A DNA stretch of 35,344 nt from SIG469 sp964384255 (lineage in GTDB: Bacteria > Bacillota > Clostridia > Oscillospirales > Oscillospiraceae): the NCBI GenBank assembly GCA_964384255.1, contig CAYLKH010000018.1, positions 1-35,344 of the forward strand, given 5' to 3'. How positions within the stretch are numbered: position 1 is the first letter of the stretch; every line of letters begins with the position of its first letter. Below the pieces are notes generated by a model, which was not told the origin of the DNA, searched no databases, and saw only the letters and a list, made by a program, of their open reading frames with translations. This document shows, one piece after another, positions 29,235-35,344 of the stretch. The position numbers and the translations under genes are program-made.

Positions 29235-30947
29235 ATGAAAAAACTGTTGTCCCTGATAACCATTGCCGCCCTTGTTCTGGCGCTGATGTCGGGCTGCTCC
29301 GGCAGTCAGGACGGCGAAACCGCTCAGCCATCCCAGTCTCCCCAGCCCACAGCCGAAGAAACTGCCGAATCTGCTCCTGCTGTGGAAGAAGCAGAACCTG
29401 TCCAGCAGCCGGAGGAAGAGGATGCCGCTCCGGTAGAAAACCAGCTTCCTCTTACTGACGAGCCCGCTTCTTTTTCCTATTTCATCGAGCAGTGCGACCA
29501 GTATGGCGATTATCTCACCGCCTGGGCCGACAACGTAGCCTATAAGCAGGCAGAAGCTCTTACCGGCATTTCCGTCGATTTTCAGGAGCAGCCGGTCCAG
29601 TCCTTTACCGAAAAATTCAACCTGATGGTAGCCTCCGAGGATTACACCGATTTTCTCAAAAAGGTCGATACCATGTATGCCGGCGGAGTAGCTGTTGCCG
29701 TCAGTGACGAGGTCATTATCGACCTGTCGCCCTGGGTCAACACCGTTATGCCCAACTATCTTGCCGCTATGGACATTGACCCCACCGCGTATCTGGGCGC
29801 CTTTAACGAAGACGGCTCCGCTTATACCGTGATCTCCATCCTCAGCGAAGTAGTTAACGAGCGCGGCCTGTTTGTCCGTCAGGACTGGCTGGACGAGCTG
29901 GGTCTGGATGTTCCCGAAACCTATGACCAGCTTCACGATGTTCTGGTCGCCTTTAAAAACGCCTATGACTGCCAGTATACCTATTACCTCAGCGCCGATC
30001 TTCAGGAGATCTGCCTCAGCGGCGGTCTGGGTACCATCGGCTTCAAGATCAGCGACCGGGAATCCGCTACCCATTATTATCATAACGAAGGCGTTGTGAC
30101 CAGCGCCCTTATTGAAGACAGCTTCAGGGACTATCTTGAGCTGCTGAACCAGTATTATACCGAGGGTCTTCTGGACCCGGATTTCTACACCGCCGAACTC
30201 AGTCCTCCCCAGCTTCAGGCGATCTGCTATGGTGGTGCCTCCGGCGTGTTTACTACAGAAGCCAACTTCCTCAGCCAGATGTATTCCCAGGCCGAGGACC
30301 CGGACTTCCAGCTCACTCCTCTTAAGGATATCGTCGTCAACGAAGGTGACAGGAGCGGTTTCGCGACCCCTCAGTGCTACTCCTCCGGCGGCGAACCCAT
30401 ATCCATTTCCTCCAACTGTCAGGACCCGGAGCTGGCCTGCAAATATCTCGATTTCTGGTACAGCGACAAGGGCGTTGAGCTGGCTAACTACGGTCTGGTG
30501 GACGAAAGCTTTGTTTACAACGACGACGGCTCCATCTCCTACACCGACATGGTCCTGGACAACCCCGACGGTATGCCCGCCAGGATCGCCAAGGGATATT
30601 ACATTTGCAACAGCTTTGTTTCCAAAAGCATCAAAAGCGTGTCCTTCCTGGATTACGACGAAAAGCAGCTGGAAGCCGTTGAGGTTTTCAGCACCTGTGC
30701 CGACGATCTGCACCAGATCCCCGAGCTTGTCACCCTCAATGCCGAGGAGAGCGAGGTCGAAAACCGCTATCTGACCGACTGCGAAACCTATGCTAAAGAA
30801 ATGGTCATGGGATTTTTGACCGGTTCTGTTTCCTTCGACCGCTGGGACGAATATGTAGCCCAGCTCAAGGAGCTTGGCATCGAAGACTGCATCGCCGTGC
30901 GCCAGACCGCCTATGACCGGTATATCTCCCGACTCAGCGAAATGTAA
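29235..30947 (+). CDS. Lipoprotein extracellular solute-binding protein (SBP3)
   Basis: 570-residue surface lipoprotein, third paralogue of the SBPs at 143 and 9346. Lipobox MSGC gives the lipidated Cys21. A Glu/Pro/Gln-rich linker runs to about residue 70. Conserved blocks are FNLMVASEDYTDF, YYTEGLLDPDFYTAE and CKYLDFWYSDKGVELANYG. The ATG follows AAAGGAAG. It is the second gene of a two-gene transcript with OYE3, the reverse gene order of SBP2-OYE2. No ABC partner is encoded. The three SBPs are too divergent outside the blocks to assume the same ligand. Confidence 0.85.
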   Translation: MKKLLSLITIAALVLALMSGCSGSQDGETAQPSQSPQPTAEETAESAPAVEEAEPVQQPEEEDAAPVENQLPLTDEPASFSYFIEQCDQYGDYLTAWADNVAYKQAEALTGISVDFQEQPVQSFTEKFNLMVASEDYTDFLKKVDTMYAGGVAVAVSDEVIIDLSPWVNTVMPNYLAAMDIDPTAYLGAFNEDGSAYTVISILSEVVNERGLFVRQDWLDELGLDVPETYDQLHDVLVAFKNAYDCQYTYYLSADLQEICLSGGLGTIGFKISDRESATHYYHNEGVVTSALIEDSFRDYLELLNQYYTEGLLDPDFYTAELSPPQLQAICYGGASGVFTTEANFLSQMYSQAEDPDFQLTPLKDIVVNEGDRSGFATPQCYSSGGEPISISSNCQDPELACKYLDFWYSDKGVELANYGLVDESFVYNDDGSISYTDMVLDNPDGMPARIAKGYYICNSFVSKSIKSVSFLDYDEKQLEAVEVFSTCADDLHQIPELVTLNAEESEVENRYLTDCETYAKEMVMGFLTGSVSFDRWDEYVAQLKELGIEDCIAVRQTAYDRYISRLSEM

Positions 30948-30954
30948 TATTAAA

Positions 30955-30988
30955 AATCGGGCCGCCTCTTTGCAGAGACGGCCCGATT
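30955..30988. terminator. Convergent bidirectional terminator
   Basis: AATCGGGCCGCCTCT pairs with AGAGACGGCCCGATT (one mismatch) around a 4-nt TTGC loop, between the stop codons of SBP3 (30947) and the leftward MutS-like gene (30996). An A-rich tract to the left provides the U run for leftward transcripts. Confidence 0.85.
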
Positions 30989-30995
30989 CAGGCTG

Positions 30996-32474
30996 TCATA
31001 TTCCTTTTCTTCTCAAAACCTCGGCGGCGTAGCTGTTGTATTCCGGCTCGCCCCGGGTGATTTTATAGGTGGGGCGTGTGCCGTCGCCGTCCGGCTCAAC
31101 AATTATCTTAATGCTGCCGATGGTGCTGCCCCAGGGGATAAGCTGATTTACCCGTTGGCGGTCAGAGGCCAGCTCGTACATATGGGTGACCCATATTCCC
31201 CGAACACCGGCCGCCTTGAATACGCCAATGACCTCTCGGGAAATGCGCAGATTCTCGTTTGGGCTTGTGGAATTCAGCGGTTCATTAAAAAGTACCAGGC
31301 TGTCGGGACCCGCCTCTTTAACAGCGGCGGCGATACGTCCGGCTTCCTCAGCCAGCAGACCATGGCGGGAGAAGGTCGCTCCGCTGGGAGCGAACACTGT
31401 GCATATTTCGGTGACCGGGCTGATGGCCGCCTGCTGCGCCGGAACGGCGATACCCAGCTGGAACAGCCACTGGGTGAGGGCGACTGACAGCAGAAACACG
31501 GTTTTTCCGCCCTGATTAGCGCCTGTAAGCACCAGCAGCTCGCCGCCAGCAGCGAATTCGATATCGTTGCAGACGACCGTTTCCTTGCCGCTTATGACCA
31601 GCAGGGGGTTGAACATGGTCTTTGCCGTAAAAGCCTTTTCTTCCGTGGGCCTTACCTCGGGGAAGCAATAGCCAAGGCCATATTTTTCCCAGCTGCGGCA
31701 AAGCTTAAGCGCCGAAAGGTAGAAAATAATATCCTGCTTGACCTCTCTGATCTCCATGGACTCCCGCTTGACGTACATGGTTATGGCCTGAGAAGCATCG
31801 GCCACGGTCCTGCTCAGCAGCTGAGAGGTCATGGCGTGGGCATTTCTGGTAAAGGCCATTTTGCGCCGCTTTGAGGTTTTGTTTTCTATCCTCAGCAGCT
31901 TCAGCTGGGCAGGCTTAAGCTCTCTGTCAAGGTTGAATCCCACGGACATACGGCTGGGCAGAGCATAAGCTCCGCAAAGCTCATCAAATCCGGCTCGAAT
32001 GGCCGCAAAGCGCTGGGACGAACCCATCTGCTTTATCTGCTCCCTCAGGCCGTTCATGCCCACAGAGTTGAGTTCCAGACCCGAAAACAGCTGGCTGAGC
32101 CGGGTGATTTTGTCAAGATAGGAATCAAGATATGAAAAGTCCCCAAGATTCAGCCCCGGGCCGCCGGTATCGTGGCTGTTGCGCCGGGATGTTACGGAGT
32201 GGGTTTCCCAGACATCCAGACAGTCCAGCAATTCTTCAAGGGCCGTTTCAAGGTCAGGGTTTGAAAGCAGATCCTTAAGCACGCTCTGCCGATAGGCAAT
32301 GACCTGGGGATCATGGGTCCACATCTGGATAACGTCGTTGATGCTGAGCTTGAAATAGTTGTTATAATTCATGGCCGCGCACAGCCGATCAAGCTGCATA
32401 TCCTCGATGGCCTGAGCCGAAAGTATTTTGTCGGGCTTTCTGGTGCCGCCTTCGGGCCAAAGCAAAATTCCCAT
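30996..32474 (-). CDS. MutS-type ATPase without mismatch domain (second of pair)
   Basis: 492-residue protein with the core and ATPase parts of the MutS family and no N-terminal mismatch-binding domain. Walker A is TGANQGGKT (317-325), in place of the usual TGPNMGGKST. A helical clamp-like region occupies about residues 60-290. The Walker B-like block is LVLFNEP with Asn397 where MutS normally has Asp, followed by LNSTSPNEN (compare GRGTS), and the His-containing WVTHMYELA follows. The ATG at 32474 is preceded by GGGGGAG and lies 15 nt behind its partner gene, so the two are surely co-transcribed and may form a heterodimer. Families of this kind are annotated as 'MutS-related' in Clostridia; a role in DNA structure processing is likely but unproved. 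Confidence 0.8.
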   Translation of the reverse strand: MGILLWPEGGTRKPDKILSAQAIEDMQLDRLCAAMNYNNYFKLSINDVIQMWTHDPQVIAYRQSVLKDLLSNPDLETALEELLDCLDVWETHSVTSRRNSHDTGGPGLNLGDFSYLDSYLDKITRLSQLFSGLELNSVGMNGLREQIKQMGSSQRFAAIRAGFDELCGAYALPSRMSVGFNLDRELKPAQLKLLRIENKTSKRRKMAFTRNAHAMTSQLLSRTVADASQAITMYVKRESMEIREVKQDIIFYLSALKLCRSWEKYGLGYCFPEVRPTEEKAFTAKTMFNPLLVISGKETVVCNDIEFAAGGELLVLTGANQGGKTVFLLSVALTQWLFQLGIAVPAQQAAISPVTEICTVFAPSGATFSRHGLLAEEAGRIAAAVKEAGPDSLVLFNEPLNSTSPNENLRISREVIGVFKAAGVRGIWVTHMYELASDRQRVNQLIPWGSTIGSIKIIVEPDGDGTRPTYKITRGEPEYNSYAAEVLRRKGI

Positions 32475-32489
32475 TAACGCTCCCCCTCT

Positions 32490-34244
32490 CTAAAGCTCTT
32501 CCGGGTGCAGCTTTTGCCACACCGGGCTGTCGGCCTTAACGTCGATCCCGTCGCTTTCCATCCTGGCAAGCATGGCCTCAAGGGTCACACCCAGCTTGTT
32601 AACAACAGCATAGGCATAGCTGGATTTGCCCGGGGGGCTTTTGGTCAGCCGATAGGTATAGCTGATACCGTCCCCGGTCTGTTCAATGGCCATAACATAG
32701 CTTTCCACCATTTTCTCCATGGCCGAACCTGAAAGGCGCTCAAGGCACATGGAATATATCTCGTTGTAATGGGTGACCATCATGGACGAAACTCCGGCGT
32801 TCATCATGTCGCATATAAGGTCAAGGCATATTTCGATACCCTCTGCCGCTGAGGTGGAGGTCATGGGTTCGTTTAGCAGCACAACGCTGCGGTCAGTCAT
32901 TTTTCTCTTGAATTCGCCAATGCGTATGACCTCAAGGCCCATACGCGAATCTTCGCTGGTATCGCTTTCACCGGCAGCAAAAAGGGTAAACAGCGAATCC
33001 ACCGGCTTAAGTCTGGCGCTGACCGCCGGAAGATGGCACCCCAGCTGAAACAGCCACATAAGCTGACCGGCGGTGATTATATAAGTCGTCTTGCCCGAGC
33101 TGTTGGCGCCGGTTATGATGTTAGCCGCGCCGGACTGACCCAGATACATATCGTTTGCAACAGCGCCGTTGCCCAAAAGCGCCAGCTCTATCAGGTATAC
33201 TCCCTTTGCATCGATAATAGCATCATCGGAAAACTCCGGGCAGCAGAAGGGCAGCCCCTTTTCCCTTTGCCGCAGACAGAGTCTGGCGGCGCTGGTCAAA
33301 AACGGCAGCTCGCCGCCCAGCGCTATTATCTGGAGCCTGCCGTTAAAGGGCAGATTAACAACCGCGGAGCGCAGCTTGCTCAGCTGAGTCTTGGCGCTTA
33401 GCCCCAGCTCACTGAGCAGATATTCCTGATATGGCACGGTGGACCCGCCCTGAGGCATGGAATATAGCAGGGTCAGTCCGTCATAACCGTCCTCAGCGCC
33501 CCGGTCCAGCATACCGGTTTTGCTGTAGGGCCGGGAGTTGATCTCGGATATTTCAAAGCTTTGCAGATCCATGTTTGGGGATATGGCGATGTCCACCGCG
33601 AAGGATGAAATGCCTGTCCACCAGGTCGCGATCTCCTCAAGCTTTTTGCCGGTTTCGTCCAGTTTGTCGGTCTTCCACATGCTGTCGACCCATTGCTGAA
33701 GCTCTTCAAATCCTTTTGAGCTGTGGGGATTACTGTCCAAAGCTGTTTTCAGGATCGTCATAGCCCTGTGATACGCCCTGATATTTTCGTATGTAAAGAT
33801 AGTGGCCCGAAGCATCTGGGCATAGTAATTGTTGGTTTCCTGCTCGTCAAAAACATTGCCAACGTCTTTGCGCAAGAGCTTTTCCAATCCGTCGATAAAG
33901 CCCTTCATGCTGTCGAAAATAACGTCGCCGCCGGTAAGGCCCTTAATGTTGTCCCTCACTCCATCGGAATAGAATCTCATGGCCTCAACCAGAGAAGCCA
34001 CCTCTTCAAACGCGGAAATAAGCGGCTCGCTGGCAACAAGGTCGCTTATCATCTGATGGCGGGCCGAAAGCACCTCCCGGTCGTCTGTCAGCAGGCTGTC
34101 GGCATATTTCAACCCCTCCGCCATGGGCATGGACGTAAACAGGATAGAACACAGGCGGCCCAGGTCAAGGTCGTCAGTGCAGCCGGAAAAGTCAACATTT
34201 CCCCTGCCTTTTCCGGAAGGCCATAATAAGCTGAAATCTCCCAA
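32490..34244 (-). CDS. MutS-type ATPase without mismatch domain (first of pair)
   Basis: 584-residue partner of the protein encoded at 30996. It has a long helical region (to about residue 340) and a C-terminal ABC-type ATPase: Walker A TGANSSGKT (378-386), Walker B-like VVLLNEP with Asn458 in place of Asp, then MTSTSAAEG and MVTHYNEIY. No mismatch-recognition or connector domain is present. The start is TTG at 34244, six nt behind GGAGAG. A promoter with an embedded inverted repeat lies at 34297-34325. The shared Walker B Asn in both proteins argues for one family with a deliberate change rather than a random mutation. Confidence 0.8.
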   Translation of the reverse strand: MGDFSLLWPSGKGRGNVDFSGCTDDLDLGRLCSILFTSMPMAEGLKYADSLLTDDREVLSARHQMISDLVASEPLISAFEEVASLVEAMRFYSDGVRDNIKGLTGGDVIFDSMKGFIDGLEKLLRKDVGNVFDEQETNNYYAQMLRATIFTYENIRAYHRAMTILKTALDSNPHSSKGFEELQQWVDSMWKTDKLDETGKKLEEIATWWTGISSFAVDIAISPNMDLQSFEISEINSRPYSKTGMLDRGAEDGYDGLTLLYSMPQGGSTVPYQEYLLSELGLSAKTQLSKLRSAVVNLPFNGRLQIIALGGELPFLTSAARLCLRQREKGLPFCCPEFSDDAIIDAKGVYLIELALLGNGAVANDMYLGQSGAANIITGANSSGKTTYIITAGQLMWLFQLGCHLPAVSARLKPVDSLFTLFAAGESDTSEDSRMGLEVIRIGEFKRKMTDRSVVLLNEPMTSTSAAEGIEICLDLICDMMNAGVSSMMVTHYNEIYSMCLERLSGSAMEKMVESYVMAIEQTGDGISYTYRLTKSPPGKSSYAYAVVNKLGVTLEAMLARMESDGIDVKADSPVWQKLHPEEL

Positions 34245-34296
34245 TTATATCTCTCCAAATTCAGATTTGCGATCAAACTAAACGCATTCAATGAAA

Positions 34297-34325
34297 ATGA
34301 TACCACAGCTTCTGCCGCTGTGCAA
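34297..34325 (-). promoter_or_regulatory. Promoter with internal inverted repeat for the MutS-like pair
   Basis: On the minus strand TTGCAC (-35) and TATCAT (-10) are separated by 17 nt. The inverted repeat CACAGC-N7-GCTGTG (34304-34322) fills the spacer and touches the -35 box, the position of a classical repressor operator. The leader to the TTG start is about 45 nt. Confidence 0.55.
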
Positions 34326-34368
34326 TATCAAAACCCGTCAATAATCGTCGATTCGGTCTGTTGTTACC

Positions 34369-35190
34369 TCAATTTTCAAATATAAAAACGTTTTTCAGGT
34401 GTTCTCCTGCCGCTTCCGCTGCCCGGGCCATACATTCCGGAGACGTGGGTTTTTCGGCCCACATTTTGTAAGCAGGCTTAAAAGGCACAAGGTGCAGCGC
34501 CATATGGGGGTCAAGAGCCGCCAGCCACCGGGCCATGGCTCCAGTTTCTTCGGCGCTGTCGTTATATCCCGGGACCACAGGGGTCGATACCTCCACATGG
34601 CAGACCTCCACCGCCCGGGAAACAGTGGCCTTAACGGTTTCCACATCTCCCCGGGAACGCTGATAAATGCTCCCGGAAAATCCCTTGAGGTCAATGTTCA
34701 TGGCATCGATCCATGGCAGCAGCTGTTCCAGCGGTCCGGGATTGATATACCCGTTGGTTTTCAAAACTACCTTCTGGCCGTATTTTTCCCTTATTAGTCT
34801 GGCGCAGTCCAGAATAAATTCATAGCCTACCAGTGGCTCGTTGTACATAAACGCTCCGCCGATGCTTCCCCGCCCCCGCAGAGCGCTGACCCCCTCGGCA
34901 ACCTGAGCGGCAGTATATTTCGAGCAGTTGACTCCCGCTCCCGAAGCGGATATTTCATAGGTGTCGCAAAATCGGCAGTTCATGTTGCATCCAAAGCTGC
35001 CTATGGTAACAACACCGGACTCAGGATAAAACAGTCGCAGAGGGACGTCAGTAATGGGCCTGATGGCAATGCCCGTGACCCGGCCATAGTTCAGGCAGCT
35101 CACCCTTCCATTTTTAACCCCCCGGGCTTTGCACAGGCCAACGCCGCCTTCGGGGATTTGGCACATATGGGGGCAAAGGTCGCATATCAT
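34369..35190 (-). CDS. AmrS-like radical SAM enzyme (AmmeMemoRadiSam type)
   Basis: 273-residue radical SAM protein. The N-terminus carries the four-Cys block CDLCPHMCQIPEGGVGLC, typical of the AmmeMemoRadiSam radical SAM family. The radical SAM cluster motif is CNMNCRFC (CX3CX2C), followed by EP, KTNGY and NIDLKGF blocks seen in PFL-activase-like enzymes. The ATG at 35190 has GAGGA upstream. The open frame extends to 35301, but that extension is hydrophobic, lacks a ribosome binding site and is not family-like. AMMECR1 and Memo partner genes are not in this window; they may lie outside it. The reaction of this family is not established. Confidence 0.85.
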   Translation of the reverse strand: MICDLCPHMCQIPEGGVGLCKARGVKNGRVSCLNYGRVTGIAIRPITDVPLRLFYPESGVVTIGSFGCNMNCRFCDTYEISASGAGVNCSKYTAAQVAEGVSALRGRGSIGGAFMYNEPLVGYEFILDCARLIREKYGQKVVLKTNGYINPGPLEQLLPWIDAMNIDLKGFSGSIYQRSRGDVETVKATVSRAVEVCHVEVSTPVVPGYNDSAEETGAMARWLAALDPHMALHLVPFKPAYKMWAEKPTSPECMARAAEAAGEHLKNVFIFEN

Positions 35191-35315
35191 AACATTTTCC
35201 TCGCTTTGCTTTGTACTTTCAGGCTGTAGACAAAGGTATAAAGTAGCCGCAACGGAAAGGAAGAAAGTGTGAAAGAAACCCATCAGGGGTGAGTCTGTCA
35301 AAAAACCTCGTAGAG

Positions 35316-35335
35316 TTCGCCGTGTTAGCGGCGAA
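35316..35335. repeat. Small hairpin at the right edge
   Basis: TTCGCCG / CGGCGAA with a 6-nt loop. An A run follows on the + strand and a T run precedes it on the - strand, so it does not look like a terminator for either direction within the window. The region 35191-35344 has no other supported feature. Confidence 0.35.
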
Positions 35336-35344
35336 AAAATTCAC

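Noticed and set aside
28350..30713. A 787-codon open frame on the minus strand across OYE3 and SBP3
   Set aside because: Antisense shadow. The sense genes prefer codons ending in C and avoid TTA, CTA and TCA, which leaves the opposite frame free of stops. It has no ribosome binding site, and its Gly/Val/Asp-rich translation has no recognisable domain.
35191..35301. N-terminal extension of the radical SAM protein
   Set aside because: Translated product is hydrophobic and unlike the family, with no ribosome binding site. The ATG at 35190 has one and starts directly before the conserved Cys block.

Overview
The window looks like chromosomal DNA from a GC-rich anaerobic member of the Clostridia, most likely a gut Oscillospirales-type organism. 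This is inferred from a Gram-positive style set of lipoproteins with lipobox signal peptides, the gene order gdpP-rplI-dnaB-tilS-hpt-ftsH, a YmdB homologue, strong AGGAGG-type ribosome binding sites, frequent TTG starts and several [4Fe-4S] flavoenzymes typical of anaerobes. No rRNA, tRNA, CRISPR array, transposase or phage gene was seen.

Layout. (1) Positions 143-13130 hold an accessory cluster: a leftward lipoprotein solute-binding gene, then a rightward six-gene run encoding an Old Yellow Enzyme (OYE)-type Fe-S flavin oxidoreductase, a MATE transporter, a cytosolic beta-helix-like protein of unknown function, an AraC regulator, a second solute-binding lipoprotein and a second OYE. It ends at a strong convergent terminator near 13170. 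(2) Positions 13205-21023 (leftward) carry the housekeeping operon gdpP-rplI-dnaB-tilS-hpt-ftsH, driven by a clear sigma-A promoter. Divergent from it, 21331-25419 carry ymdB and an SbcCD-like (YhaO/YhaN-like) pair, also behind a near-consensus promoter. (3) Positions 25625-30947 return to accessory genes: an unknown lipoprotein, a third OYE and a third solute-binding lipoprotein. (4) Positions 30996-35190 (leftward) carry a two-gene operon of MutS-type ATPases without mismatch-recognition domains and an AmrS-like radical SAM enzyme.

The most interesting system is the module 'OYE-type reductase + orphan solute-binding lipoprotein', present three times on both sides of the housekeeping block. 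The three OYEs share a private N-terminal signature (QG-x3-YP), a CxxCxxCH iron-sulfur motif and an active-site loop unlike that of E. coli 2,4-dienoyl-CoA reductase. Two carry Met-rich insertions. The solute-binding proteins have no ABC permease or ATPase nearby. With the MATE exporter and AraC sensor, a reasonable hypothesis is a family of reductases acting on diet- or host-derived unsaturated small molecules that are captured at the cell surface and exported after reduction. The substrates cannot be read from the sequence.

Calls rest on reading of motifs and gene context only. No database search or structure prediction was run.
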